A DNA stretch of 64,000 nt, from contig NZ_JAJISB010000022.1 in the NCBI RefSeq assembly GCF_021245735.1, positions 62,001 to 126,000 of the forward strand, written 5' to 3'. A program made the position numbers and the translations under genes. This document shows positions 1 to 9,253 of the stretch, piece by piece. The notes beneath the pieces were generated by a model. It ran no database searches, was not told the DNA's origin, and saw only the letters and a program-made list of their open reading frames with translations. The first letter of the stretch is position 1. The number at the start of each line of letters is the position of its first letter. Source of the stretch: Brevibacillus daliensis. Its GTDB lineage: Bacteria; Bacillota; Bacilli; Brevibacillales; Brevibacillaceae.

Positions 1-27
1 ATGGATGCGGACCTGTGCCGCATCCAT
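1..27. repeat. Perfect 10-bp inverted repeat at the window edge
   Basis: ATGGATGCGG and CCGCATCCAT flank a 7-nt spacer. It lies 35 bp downstream of the eutM stop, so it may be a terminator or a processing hairpin in the eut transcript. What follows is outside the window, so a T-run cannot be checked. Confidence 0.6.
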
Positions 28-62
28 CAGTTCCTACTAGATGATGTTCTTATTCAGCTGTA

Positions 63-344
63 TTAAACGTTTTTAGGAAGAATAGCGTCTACTTCAGCAT
101 GTGGTCTTGGAATTACGTGTACAGATAGTAATTCACCAACGCGTTCTGCTGCTGCTGCACCTGCATCAGTAGCTGCTTTAACAGCACCTACGTCACCGCG
201 TACCATTACAGTTACTAGACCTGCACCGATTTGTTCTTTACCAATCAAAGTTACGTTAGCTGCTTTAACCATTGCGTCAGCTGCTTCGATTGCACCTACA
301 AGACCTTTAGTTTCTACCATTCCCAATGCGTTTGCGTTTGCCAT
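63..344 (-). CDS. eutM: BMC-domain hexameric shell protein, EutM type
   Basis: A 93-residue single BMC domain protein that forms the hexameric tiles of the ethanolamine microcompartment shell. The typical start ([20 protein letters not shown]), the central [18 protein letters not shown] strand-turn region and the C-terminal VIPRPH motif are all present, and length matches the EutM/PduA family. It is the last eut gene in the window, 44 bp after eutE and in the same direction, and is very close in sequence to the pdu shell protein at 22410-22685. Assignment to EutM rather than PduA/J rests on its eut neighbours. Confidence 0.95.
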   Translation of the reverse strand: MANANALGMVETKGLVGAIEAADAMVKAANVTLIGKEQIGAGLVTVMVRGDVGAVKAATDAGAAAAERVGELLSVHVIPRPHAEVDAILPKNV

Positions 345-388
345 AATAAAATTCCTCCTCAGTATGTGTGTAAATTAGTTTGGTTTAC

Positions 389-1855
389 TTACATTTCTTC
401 CAAAATTCTTTTCACAATCGCGCTAATCAATTGTTCTTTATCAAGATTGCTGATTGTTGATGTGTTGTCTTGAGCAGGCTCTTCTTTCAAGTCTTCCAAT
501 TCACGTAAGCCGAAAGTCACTTTTCTGGTGTTCATCAGGTGAAGTGGACTAACGTTATCAGAAGTGGAACCCCCACCAATAGCACCGCAACCAAGTGTTA
601 ATGCTGGTGCAATAGCAGTAGATGCTCCAATTCCGCCTAGAGTACCTGGTGTATTAACCAACAGGCGAGAAACTGGCATGTGTAGACCGAAGTAGCGGAT
701 GATCTCATCATTCTCAGAATGAATCGTCATAGTGTGACCAGCACCCTCAGAATGAAGGATCTCTGCACAACGTTCGCTAGCTGCTTTCCAATCTTCTTCC
801 ACATAGAAAGCAAGAATTGGTCCAAGCTTTTCACGGGAATAAGGAACGTTATGTCCTACACGTGTTTCATGTGCAATCAGAACACGTGTCCCAGCAGGAA
901 TTTGTAGATTTGCCAGGCTGGCAATGTGTTCTACGCTCTTTCCTACGATTTGTGGATTCATTGATCCATTTGGACGCATGATGAATTTACCTAGCTTGTC
1001 TGCTTCTTCAGTTGATAGGAAGTAAGCACCTTGCTTTGTCAATTCAGCCATAACAGCATCCTTGCTGCATTTTTCAACCACAATGGATTGTTCAGACGCG
1101 CAGATTGTTCCGTTATCAAAAGTCTTGGAATCAATGATACGCTTTACAGCTAATGCGAAATCAGCACTCTTTTCAATGAACGCAGGACCATTACCAGGAC
1201 CTACCCCAATTGCTGGTGTACCAGATGAATAAGCTGCTTTCACCATTGGTGTACCGCCAGTAGCCAGGATTAGAGCAGTATCTTTATGCTTCATCAGTTG
1301 ATCTGTACCTTGAATGCTTGGTACGGAGATGCAAGCGATAGCTCCTTCTGGACATCCTGCTGCCATAGCTGCTTCATTGATAAGTCTTGTTGTCTCCATA
1401 ATGCATTTCAGTGCATTTGGGTGTGGAGAGAACACAATACTGTTTCCAGCTTTAAGAGAGATCATTGCTTTATAGATAACAGTAGATGTTGGGTTAGTAG
1501 AAGGAATTAGAGCAGCAATTACACCTACTGGTACACCAACTTCCATTACCTTGTTCACCTTATCTTCACTAAGGATCCCTACAGTTTTCATATCTTTGAT
1601 AGACTCATAAACATGCTTGGAAGCAAAGGCGTTCTTGATGATTTTATCTTCCCAACGACCAAAGCCTGTTTCTTCATTCGCCATTTTCGCCAGTTTTACA
1701 CGATTCTTGTATCCAGCATCTGCAATAGCTTTCACAATTGCATCGATTTGCTCTTGTGACATAGCTGCTAGTTTGACTTGTGCTTCTTTTGATTTTTTAA
1801 TAAGCGTACGAACTTCCTGAATGGATCTTAGATCTTTATCCAAAGTTTCCATCAT
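389..1855 (-). CDS. eutE: Acetaldehyde dehydrogenase (CoA-acylating)
   Basis: Converts acetaldehyde, released by ethanolamine ammonia-lyase inside the microcompartment, to acetyl-CoA with NAD. The 488-residue protein has the aldehyde dehydrogenase fold, with IPSTNPTST in the cofactor domain, the ATGGTPMVKAAYSSG loop, and the catalytic cysteine in NGTICASEQS (about residue 252). A charged linker (about 445-468) leads to a short amphipathic C-terminal helix ending LISAIVKRILEEM, which resembles an encapsulation peptide; in many acylating dehydrogenases the peptide is N-terminal. It sits between the K-like shell gene and eutM. Confidence 0.95.
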   Translation of the reverse strand: MMETLDKDLRSIQEVRTLIKKSKEAQVKLAAMSQEQIDAIVKAIADAGYKNRVKLAKMANEETGFGRWEDKIIKNAFASKHVYESIKDMKTVGILSEDKVNKVMEVGVPVGVIAALIPSTNPTSTVIYKAMISLKAGNSIVFSPHPNALKCIMETTRLINEAAMAAGCPEGAIACISVPSIQGTDQLMKHKDTALILATGGTPMVKAAYSSGTPAIGVGPGNGPAFIEKSADFALAVKRIIDSKTFDNGTICASEQSIVVEKCSKDAVMAELTKQGAYFLSTEEADKLGKFIMRPNGSMNPQIVGKSVEHIASLANLQIPAGTRVLIAHETRVGHNVPYSREKLGPILAFYVEEDWKAASERCAEILHSEGAGHTMTIHSENDEIIRYFGLHMPVSRLLVNTPGTLGGIGASTAIAPALTLGCGAIGGGSTSDNVSPLHLMNTRKVTFGLRELEDLKEEPAQDNTSTISNLDKEQLISAIVKRILEEM

Positions 1856-1923
1856 TACATCATCCTTCTTTCCCTACTACTTCTAGCTGAGCCAAGTTAG
1901 CAATTATCTGATATGAACCAGCA

Positions 1924-2604
1924 TTATTTTGTTTTTTTTGTTCGTTTGCTTGCTTTTGATGCTAGAGTTTTCTTCGGTTGAACGCTGCCACTCTGTTTAA
2001 TTGGCGTCTGAGACTTAGCAGGTTCCTTACCTGCTTCTGGTGCCAGGCTAAATTGGCTAGTTGGTGGTAAATGTTCAAATGCTGGTGCTTCGTTGCTAGC
2101 TGGCATTTTGGAAGTTACTGGCTCTTTCGTAACTACAGGTTTTTCTGTAACTACAGGCTCTACTTTAGCTACAGGTTTTTCTGTAACTACAGGTTCCTCT
2201 TTAGCTACAGGCTTTTCTGTAACTACAGGTTTTTCTGTTACCACAGCTTCCTTTGTATCTACCTTTTCAACTGCTATCTTTTTCCCTTTTGCATCGTTCG
2301 CAGGCGGATTACCTTTTTTTCTTGGTGCTACTATGGAAACAGTCTCCTCATGCATCTTAGCAATGACATGGCTTGTCAAAAGCACGTTTAGATCAGTTGC
2401 AACCTGTGCTCCTGCATCAACAGCAGCACGAACTGCACTAACATCTCCAACTAGCTTAACTGTTACTAGTCCACTACCTTTCATAATCTCAAGCTCGATG
2501 CACGACACATTTGCAGCTTTTAACGCGACATCAGCTGAGACTACTGCACCAAGATACCCTCTTACTTCTATTAAGCCGAGCGCACTATTTATCATAGCTC
2601 TCAT
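1924..2604 (-). CDS. BMC-domain shell protein with long repetitive tail (EutK/PduK-like)
   Basis: A 226-residue protein. Residues 1-95 form one BMC domain (LGLIEVRGYLGAVVSADVAL). From about residue 96 the chain is a low-complexity Lys/Pro/Glu/Val tail containing imperfect repeats of the type KPVVTE-KPVAKEE, ending in a basic stretch rich in Lys and Ser. It lies between eutL and eutE, the position where E. coli eutK sits, but the tail is not the helix-turn-helix domain of EutK. The tail is probably disordered and may bind nucleic acid or cargo, or regulate assembly; that is inference. Confidence 0.85.
   Translation of the reverse strand: MRAMINSALGLIEVRGYLGAVVSADVALKAANVSCIELEIMKGSGLVTVKLVGDVSAVRAAVDAGAQVATDLNVLLTSHVIAKMHEETVSIVAPRKKGNPPANDAKGKKIAVEKVDTKEAVVTEKPVVTEKPVAKEEPVVTEKPVAKVEPVVTEKPVVTKEPVTSKMPASNEAPAFEHLPPTSQFSLAPEAGKEPAKSQTPIKQSGSVQPKKTLASKASKRTKKTK
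2118..2246 (-). repeat. Imperfect tandem repeat encoding KPV(V/A)TE/KEE units
   Basis: About seven units of 15-21 bp (motif on the plus strand: GTAACTACAGGTTTTTCT and variants with TTAGCTACAGG). They code for the repetitive tail of the overlapping shell gene. Such in-frame repeats are prone to length change. Confidence 0.8.
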
Positions 2605-2606
2605 CC

Positions 2607-3269
2607 TTAGTAAGACGTAGGATTATCTGCAACAAACTTAACAGCATCAGCAAAAGCGTCACATGCAGCTTTACATGCAGATTGGCTACCTGTTAGCAAA
2701 GCACCACCAAAGTTGGTTTCAGATGGCGGACCGAAGAAAGCTGCGATAGTTACGTCAGCTGCTTTAAGCGCAGCATCTAATGCATACATCGCTTCAAGCG
2801 GTGGAGCAATCAGATAAGCAATCGCTTCGCCTTCTTTAATACCAGCTGTTTCAGACAAATATGATCCTGTGCGTGATACACAATGAGCGAAATATGCGAT
2901 GCTGTCATCTTCGTTAGCAGAAACGAAGTGTGCACCAGTTTCAATATGATCAACAGCAGCATTCATACCACTGCGCACTTCTGCTGGGCTTGGACCAGCG
3001 AGAATTCCAATCACTTCGCCCGCCAGCTTCGTGGAAGCATTTGCTGAACCAGCGTACATACTTTTTGCATAAACTACATCTACATCGGATGCTTTTGTCG
3101 CTTCATCCAACGCTACGTAAGTTACATCATCAATATCAGCAGTGATAATACCAAGGCTTTTATGATGAGGTTTCAGTTCCAGTTTTTCAGCCATATCAGG
3201 ACTTACATTAGATATGATCTTTATTCCTAGCACTTTTGCACGAACTGGTGCGTTCTTCATAGGAGCCAC
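2607..3269 (-). CDS. eutL: Ethanolamine microcompartment shell protein EutL
   Basis: A 220-residue tandem BMC protein that forms a pseudohexameric trimer with a gated central pore in the shell. The start VRAKVLGIKIISNVSPDMAEKL region and the later FVSANEDDSIAYFAHCVSRTGSYL segment are characteristic of EutL, and the length matches the family. It lies 10 bp downstream of eutC, and its end abuts the following shell gene (2 bp), indicating one transcript. Confidence 0.95.
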   Translation of the reverse strand: MAPMKNAPVRAKVLGIKIISNVSPDMAEKLELKPHHKSLGIITADIDDVTYVALDEATKASDVDVVYAKSMYAGSANASTKLAGEVIGILAGPSPAEVRSGMNAAVDHIETGAHFVSANEDDSIAYFAHCVSRTGSYLSETAGIKEGEAIAYLIAPPLEAMYALDAALKAADVTIAAFFGPPSETNFGGALLTGSQSACKAACDAFADAVKFVADNPTSY

Positions 3270-3279
3270 CTTCGTTTCC

Positions 3280-4203
3280 TTAGTTTTTGAGATCGATACC
3301 AGAAGCTTTGCGTTCTAGCATGTTTTTGATCATTTCCGCAATGTGTGCTCCTGCTTCAACTGCTGGTGTTCCACCAGAGTGAATATTGGAGATTACAGAA
3401 CGTCTTGCTTCTGGCATTCCTACTGTTGGTTTGTATGCGATATAAGCACTCATGGATTCTGCAGTAACCAATCCTGGACGCTCACCTACTAGTAGACACA
3501 CTACATCTGCCTCAGTCACATCGCCAATTACGTCCATAGCTGGAACACGGCAATGCTTAACAAACAAGATGTTGCCAGTTTCTAACCCGTACATTTTCAA
3601 ACCTTGCGTAATAGCTGGAATGATGTTGCGCAGGTTAGCTTCGATAGCTGCAGAGCTAAGTCCGTCCCCTACCATGATTTGTACTTTCGCCTTGTTCTGA
3701 GTGTTTGCTTTGATCGTAGCGATAGTCTCATCAGAGAATTGACGTCCCAAGTCAGGACGAGTGATATATTGATCTTTGTCAACGCAAAGGGTTTGAACTG
3801 GTACAAGATTCATTTCCTTAATGAACTCTTCGGATACATAAGAGAAAACTGCATCCTGAGCAGCAGCATGGTCTGCGCGGAAACGAAGAGACGTAATCGT
3901 TTTGTAACGAGTACCTGCACGGCCTACACCAAGACGTGCTGGTGTTTTTTCCTTCATTTTTAAGTAGCCTTCACGGTCCTCTGGATCTTCTACTAACAGA
4001 AGTTTACGAAGATCAATCTCAGTGATATCATCCAGAATTTCATCGCTAACTACTGTTGCGCTAGCAACAGGTTGAGCTGGCGCTGTAGTAACCGGTTGAG
4101 GGGTCGCAGCCACTTGTGGAGCTTGTGCTGTTTCTTTCACCTTATCGCCAACCATATCGGCTAAAATTGATTCAATCATGCTTTTTAGATCTTTTTCGTT
4201 CAT
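3280..4203 (-). CDS. eutC: Ethanolamine ammonia-lyase small subunit
   Basis: Together with EutB it forms the adenosylcobalamin-dependent lyase that splits ethanolamine into acetaldehyde and ammonia. The 307-residue protein has an N-terminal amphipathic helix ([17 protein letters not shown]) followed by an Ala/Pro/Gln-rich linker, the usual form of a cargo-targeting peptide. The catalytic-domain signatures [26 protein letters not shown] and [18 protein letters not shown] are present. The gene begins 18 bp after eutB. Confidence 0.97.
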   Translation of the reverse strand: MNEKDLKSMIESILADMVGDKVKETAQAPQVAATPQPVTTAPAQPVASATVVSDEILDDITEIDLRKLLLVEDPEDREGYLKMKEKTPARLGVGRAGTRYKTITSLRFRADHAAAQDAVFSYVSEEFIKEMNLVPVQTLCVDKDQYITRPDLGRQFSDETIATIKANTQNKAKVQIMVGDGLSSAAIEANLRNIIPAITQGLKMYGLETGNILFVKHCRVPAMDVIGDVTEADVVCLLVGERPGLVTAESMSAYIAYKPTVGMPEARRSVISNIHSGGTPAVEAGAHIAEMIKNMLERKASGIDLKN

Positions 4204-4221
4204 GAAAGTCTCCTCCTTTCC

Positions 4222-5586
4222 TTACTTAAGAAACACAGATGCGTCTCCGGCTTTCTTAGTCAGTTTGCCATTCTCCATGAAGCCCATTTTTTCCAACCAT
4301 TGTTCGAATTCAGGGATTGGACGAAGACCTAGCATTTGACGAAGAGTTGCCGTTTCATGGTATCCAGTTGTTTGGTAGTTCAACATAACGTCGTCACCAT
4401 GTGGGATACCCATGAAGAAGTTACATCCTGCTGTAGATAATACAACTGCCAAGTTCTCTAGATCGTTTTGGTCAGCTTTCATGTGGTTCGTGTAGCAAGC
4501 GTCACACCCCATAGAAATACCAGTTAATTTACCCATGAAGTGATCTTCTAGACCAGCACGGATAACTTGTTTAGCATCGTACAGATACTCTGGTCCAATA
4601 AATCCAACTACTGTGTTAACCAGGTATGGATTGAACTTCTTAGCAAAACCATAGCAGCGTGCTTCCATCGTTACTTGGTCAATACCGTGGTGAGCCTCTG
4701 AGGATAACTCGGAACCTTGACCAGTTTCGAAGTACATCACATCAGGACCAGATACTTGTCCTTGTTTACGAGCAAGATCTTGTGCTTCTTGAATAGTAGC
4801 AGCGTTAAATCCGAATGCTGTGTTACCTTTTTCAGAACCAGCGATGGATTGGAAGATCAGACCTGTAGGAGCGCCTCTCTTAACTGCTTCCATTTGAGTA
4901 GTTACGTGAGCAAGTACGCAAGTTTGAGTTGGGATATCCCATTTTGTTCTGAACTCTTCAAAACGGTTAAGTACACGCGTTACGCTTTCCACGGAGTCAT
5001 CAACCGGGTTAAGTCCAAGTACAGCGTCACCGATACCAAAAGTCAGACCTTCCATCAAGGAAGCCATGATACCATCTGGATCGTCGGTTGGGTGATTCGG
5101 TTGCAGACGAGCTGACAACGTTCCACGTTTACCGATTGTTGTATTAGCTGTAGCTGTAATGCGGATTTTGCTTGCACCATAGATCAAGTCTAGGTTAGAC
5201 ATGATTTTGGCAACAGCAGCTACCATTTCAGAAGTTAAACCACGAGAAATGCGTTTAATATCTAGTTCTGTTGTGGTATCACTCAAGATCCACTCACGCA
5301 ATTCTTCTACAGTCCAGTTTTTAATCTCATCATAAATTCTTTCATTAACCTGGTCTTGAATAATACGAGTTACCTCATCAAGCTCATAAGGAACTGCTGG
5401 ATTATTACGCAAATCGCTAAGGCTGATATTAGACAGGACAACCTTTGCGGCTACCCGCTCTTCCGCCGAGGTTGCAGCAAGACCTGCTAGTGTATCCCCC
5501 GACTTTTCCTCATTAGCTTTCGCCATAACTTCCATTAGCGTTCCAAATTGATAAACACGACCAAATAACTTTGTTTTTAAGATCAC
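4222..5586 (-). CDS. eutB: Ethanolamine ammonia-lyase large subunit
   Basis: The catalytic subunit carrying the substrate and cobalamin sites. The 454-residue sequence contains the family motifs NPVDDSVESVTRVLNRF, TCVLAHVTTQMEA, QSIAGSEKGNTAFG and FMGIPHGDDVMLNYQTT. Length matches characterised EutB. It is preceded by eutA (reactivase) and followed by eutC, the conserved order. Expression should follow EutVW antitermination at the eutA leader. Confidence 0.98.
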   Translation of the reverse strand: MILKTKLFGRVYQFGTLMEVMAKANEEKSGDTLAGLAATSAEERVAAKVVLSNISLSDLRNNPAVPYELDEVTRIIQDQVNERIYDEIKNWTVEELREWILSDTTTELDIKRISRGLTSEMVAAVAKIMSNLDLIYGASKIRITATANTTIGKRGTLSARLQPNHPTDDPDGIMASLMEGLTFGIGDAVLGLNPVDDSVESVTRVLNRFEEFRTKWDIPTQTCVLAHVTTQMEAVKRGAPTGLIFQSIAGSEKGNTAFGFNAATIQEAQDLARKQGQVSGPDVMYFETGQGSELSSEAHHGIDQVTMEARCYGFAKKFNPYLVNTVVGFIGPEYLYDAKQVIRAGLEDHFMGKLTGISMGCDACYTNHMKADQNDLENLAVVLSTAGCNFFMGIPHGDDVMLNYQTTGYHETATLRQMLGLRPIPEFEQWLEKMGFMENGKLTKKAGDASVFLK

Positions 5587-5615
5587 AAAAGCTCCTCCTT
5601 CCAGTTGTCACTCAC

Positions 5616-7046
5616 TCAATTAAACACGAGCGTCTTGATTACAACGGGTAATACCTTGCCGTTGGCTATTGGTTTCCCAATATCGATATAATCACCGTTG
5701 TCAACCAGTACGCTGTCGATACAAACCACATCTTTCTCATAGTTGAGAAGTGCGTAAAGCGTTTGACCAAGAACTTTGGCCATGTCATGGCGTACGATAA
5801 TAATTAACGGATACTCACGTTCAATCAGTTCCGCCATGCCCGCATGCAAGCCACGCGCATACTTCTGTACTTCTTGAAAGCTTAGGTTTTTCTTACCTTC
5901 GATGGCGACTGCCACCCTTTGTAAATCATTGTTTAACTTGAACCAATTCAGTTTGTCAGAGATGGCCTTGGCCAAATGTTGTTCGCTACCTTCTTCATCC
6001 GACCATGCAAGCTTCAGAATCGGAACATTTTTCAGTGGAAAACTTTCTTCCGTGTAGGTGATCGTACTACCACTGATTTCAGTCGTATGCGAACCTGCTC
6101 CAACTACTGTGGCACGAATTGTCTCTACAGAACGAACTATGGTCATCTGTCCAAATAACGGGGATTCAGCTATTGCTCTGCCGAGTAAAATCCCGACGTC
6201 CCCATACTGGAACACATCTCCTGTCGCCTCGTTGTAGATATAATCCGCTACTCCACCAGAGAATGAAATGCATGGAATCGGTCTGTCTAGTTTAAGACCC
6301 TTGTTTGTTACAATCGTGTTGTAGAACTCACTTTGCGGACGGATTCCAACGCTTTCTTCCAGCAGGTGTACCATCTCTTGCACCACAGGTTGCAGATCAT
6401 CTGGAGTTACACGCTGACCAAGTGATAACCCCAGTCCTTTCAGATCAATAAGTTGCTTGATCTTTGGTGCGATGTATGTGATTTGATGCGTCTGCTGGTC
6501 TAGCTTAATCAGCCTGCCACCAATATCCAAGCACCCGGTATCGATTAAATCGGCGCTAGAAAACAGGGCCAGATTACTCGTACCACCACCAATATCAATG
6601 TTTACGATCCTGGTGGAATGCTCTTTGGAATAGGTATGAGCTCCAGCTCCCTTGGCTGAAATGATACTCTCAAGGTCAGGACCAGCTGTCGCTACCACAA
6701 AATCTCCCGCAAAACCACTTAGGGTAAGAAGTACTTCATTGGCGTTCTCCTTACGTGCAGTTTCACCCGTGATGATTACGGCACCTGTCTGAATCTCATC
6801 CTTCTTGATGCCAGCCTTCTCATACTGCTCTTCTACAAAAGCCTTGATTTTCTGAGCATCAATTCGGTTATCCTCAAGCATCGGAGTAAAGCAGATATCG
6901 CTTCGAAAGACCACTTCTTTATCTGTTATCACAATGCGTGGAACAGTGAAGCTAGAAGCCATATTTTCAATATGCAGTTTGGATAAAACAAGCTGAGTTG
7001 TCGATGTCCCCATATCAATGCCGACGCTCAGTAACTCTTCTCTCAT
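5616..7046 (-). CDS. eutA: Ethanolamine ammonia-lyase reactivating factor
   Basis: A 476-residue ATPase of the actin/Hsp70 fold that removes damaged cobalamin from EutBC. The phosphate-1 loop (SVGIDMGTSTTQLV), the phosphate-2 region (NIDIGGGTSNLALF) and the later ISFSGGVADYIYN motif are visible. It heads the eutABCL-E-M segment. A 140-bp gap after eutW holds a two-hairpin antiterminator and terminator, so eutA and the genes after it are controlled by readthrough. Confidence 0.96.
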   Translation of the reverse strand: MREELLSVGIDMGTSTTQLVLSKLHIENMASSFTVPRIVITDKEVVFRSDICFTPMLEDNRIDAQKIKAFVEEQYEKAGIKKDEIQTGAVIITGETARKENANEVLLTLSGFAGDFVVATAGPDLESIISAKGAGAHTYSKEHSTRIVNIDIGGGTSNLALFSSADLIDTGCLDIGGRLIKLDQQTHQITYIAPKIKQLIDLKGLGLSLGQRVTPDDLQPVVQEMVHLLEESVGIRPQSEFYNTIVTNKGLKLDRPIPCISFSGGVADYIYNEATGDVFQYGDVGILLGRAIAESPLFGQMTIVRSVETIRATVVGAGSHTTEISGSTITYTEESFPLKNVPILKLAWSDEEGSEQHLAKAISDKLNWFKLNNDLQRVAVAIEGKKNLSFQEVQKYARGLHAGMAELIEREYPLIIIVRHDMAKVLGQTLYALLNYEKDVVCIDSVLVDNGDYIDIGKPIANGKVLPVVIKTLVFN

Positions 7047-7090
7047 CTTGTCTCCCCCCCATCGCTTCTGAATTATGCAGGTTCGAAAAC

Positions 7091-7180
7091 AAAAAGGCTT
7101 AACGTTATAACCAATCCCATAAATAAAAACAGGATGGTAACATTAAGCCTCATTGCTTATAGAACTACGACCTTGTAGTC
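7091..7180 (-). promoter_or_regulatory. ANTAR-target antiterminator/terminator leader of eutA
   Basis: On the minus strand, hairpin P1 (7163-7180; stem GACTAC/GTAGTT, loop AAGGTC) is followed after 3 nt by P2 (7144-7159; stem TAAGC/GCTTA, loop AATGAG). Both loops have six bases with A1 and G4, the signature recognised by EutV-type ANTAR proteins. The 3' arm of P2 is also the 5' arm of a 13-bp terminator (7095-7149: AGGCTTAA pairing with TTAAGCCT) followed by a T-run. The overlap makes P2 and the terminator mutually exclusive. Confidence 0.9.
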
Positions 7181-7188
7181 CAATCTAT

Positions 7189-8607
7189 TTACATTTTAAA
7201 AGTGAATCTTGCTGTCGTACCGTTGGAGCTGGATTCTATATCGAACTTACCCTTCAGCTTGTCCTTCACATAGCTATGAACAATGGACATTCCTAAACTT
7301 TTACGAGTTGTATTCTTGACGGAAAATCCCTTTCCATCATCCATTACTTTCAACGTCACATAGCCATTTTCTAGTAACAGACTAACAACAATTTTCCCTT
7401 CCATACAATCGCCGAATGCATGCTCATAGCAATTCTGCATTAACTCGTTGACGATTAGTGCAATCGCTACTGTACGATCACTGTCCAGACAAATGGGGTG
7501 ATTCGTTTTCATCTCAACCTGAACGTTATTGCAATTCACAAAGCATCGCTGTATGTTCGTTGCAATAATATGGATCACTTCCAGTAAATTAACCTGCGCC
7601 TCAACCTCCATCGATAACAATTCATGGGTTGCTGCGATTGCCAGAACGCGACTAACACTATCATTCAAACTTTTCTTTGCTTCGGGGCTTTCCACTTGCC
7701 TACTTTGAATGCGAAGAAGAGATGCTACCGTTTGCAAGTTGTTTTTCACACGATGATGAATTTCACGAATGACGACTGACTTGGAGACAATCTCAGCTTC
7801 CTTCATCTTTATCTCCGTCATATCTTGCAAAATGACCACCAACCGTAACCCACGCTCCCTGACATAGAGGCGTTTCACCTTATAAAATCTATCACCCATC
7901 TGCGTCTCTTTACCTTTTTGACCATTTGGAAAATCGGATTCTTCTCTCATGACTTGTAAAAAGGTAGTTCGATCTAGAGATAGATTATCATAATGTAGTC
8001 CCTGAATGTCTTCTAAATAGCCGAGACGTTGGTAGTATATATCTGCCTTTTTATTCTTTAATTTGACGAACCCATCTTTATCAAAGATCAGAATCGCGTC
8101 ATCAAGCTGATTAATAACCTTCTCATTAAAGCCAAGTGCAGCTGTCAGACTAGAAGGAATTTCCTCACTTTGTAACGACGGTATTGTCACATTAAAGTCT
8201 GATTGTATCTCTTCGTTTACTTTCCTTTCGTAAATAACGACGCAAATGACTTTATCATTATTTAAAATCGGATAAGTAGATTGTCTTACAAGATGATTCT
8301 CTTGTGTATTGGCAATGAGTCCCTGCGACATGATTCCCGTTTCTAAGGTCCGCAGTGCTCCAGGCTCATTTTCGCGAAGTGCCTTTTCGCTTACCACCGA
8401 TCGCTTGTACAGCGATTTCCCATTACTGGGTCTACGATGATAAACAACAATCGCTTCACTTGCATATTTGGATAGAACATCGATGAAGATATCATCTACT
8501 TCACTGGAACATTCAATAGATTCAGCAACTTCTATGATTCTGGTAATATCTGAAGTCGATAGATCAGTATGCAATCTACACAGATGCCTAATCTGTTCTT
8601 CAATCAT
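7189..8607 (-). CDS. eutW: Ethanolamine-sensing histidine kinase
   Basis: Soluble sensor kinase that phosphorylates EutV in response to ethanolamine. The HisKA_2-type phosphoacceptor region IREIHHRVKNNLQTVASLL lies in the middle, with the ATPase motifs NELMQNCYEHAFG and MDDGKGFSVKN near the C-terminus and a PAS-like region (about 165-270) before the His box. I place the start at the ATG at 8607 (MIEEQIRHLC), which matches relatives and overlaps eutV by 8 bp; an upstream ATG at 8637 would add 10 residues. 472 residues. Confidence 0.93.
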   Translation of the reverse strand: MIEEQIRHLCRLHTDLSTSDITRIIEVAESIECSSEVDDIFIDVLSKYASEAIVVYHRRPSNGKSLYKRSVVSEKALRENEPGALRTLETGIMSQGLIANTQENHLVRQSTYPILNNDKVICVVIYERKVNEEIQSDFNVTIPSLQSEEIPSSLTAALGFNEKVINQLDDAILIFDKDGFVKLKNKKADIYYQRLGYLEDIQGLHYDNLSLDRTTFLQVMREESDFPNGQKGKETQMGDRFYKVKRLYVRERGLRLVVILQDMTEIKMKEAEIVSKSVVIREIHHRVKNNLQTVASLLRIQSRQVESPEAKKSLNDSVSRVLAIAATHELLSMEVEAQVNLLEVIHIIATNIQRCFVNCNNVQVEMKTNHPICLDSDRTVAIALIVNELMQNCYEHAFGDCMEGKIVVSLLLENGYVTLKVMDDGKGFSVKNTTRKSLGMSIVHSYVKDKLKGKFDIESSSNGTTARFTFKM

Positions 8608-9172
8608 AGGAAATGACGATGGTAGAAGCAATCTCAATCATGGGACACCGTCTATCCATACTTAATCGTCGAATCATCTGATACGCATCATCTTCAGAAA
8701 AACCATTTTCCTTCATCAATATGCCTTTTGCTTTTTCAATAGTCTTGCGTTCTTCTAGCTTTTGTGTAGCCTTGGTTAAATCCTTTTCTAGCTTATTAAT
8801 CTCTTTACCCTTGGCAATCGTTACTTCAACCATAGGTACCAAGGATTTCTCATCGAGTGGTTTCACCAGATAACCAAGTGCACCAATTGAGGTAGCTTTT
8901 TCTATCGTCTGTTTGTCACTGAATGCGGTGAGAAGGATAATCCCTCCCGCTAGCTGTTCAGAAATGATTCGCTTGCCCGCCTTCAATCCATCCAAAAGAG
9001 GCATTTGAATATCCATGATGACCAAATCTGGCTGATGCTTTTTGCATAATTCAATGGCTTCAAAACCATCAGAAGCTTCCCCTACTACATCGTAGTTGGC
9101 TTCTTGCAGCATCTCACGAATATCCATTCTTGTAATAGGTTCATCATCGACTATTACAATTCTTCTATTCAT
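8600..9172 (-). CDS. eutV: ANTAR-domain response regulator, antiterminator
   Basis: A 190-residue regulator. Residues 1-120 form the receiver domain (phosphoacceptor Asp about 54 in LVIMDIQMPLLDG, plus the DDEP acidic pocket), then a coiled coil (about 118-140), then the ANTAR RNA-binding domain (IEKAKGILMKENGFSEDDAYQ). Once phosphorylated by EutW it binds the paired A1/G4-loop hairpins found before eutS, eutA and eutG and prevents termination. It is translationally coupled to eutW. Confidence 0.96.
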   Translation of the reverse strand: MNRRIVIVDDEPITRMDIREMLQEANYDVVGEASDGFEAIELCKKHQPDLVIMDIQMPLLDGLKAGKRIISEQLAGGIILLTAFSDKQTIEKATSIGALGYLVKPLDEKSLVPMVEVTIAKGKEINKLEKDLTKATQKLEERKTIEKAKGILMKENGFSEDDAYQMIRRLSMDRRCPMIEIASTIVISYD

Positions 9173-9253
9173 GTCTCACGCACCTCATTGTTTACTTGAA
9201 ATTTGCTCTCGTATCTTGTTACACCACTACCGATCATCAAGTACCTGATTGCC

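Noticed and set aside
2071-2620. Long plus-strand frames (106 and 175 codons) opposite the repeat-tailed shell gene
   Set aside because: They are mirror frames of the repetitive coding sequence; the minus-strand BMC domain is clearly the real gene.
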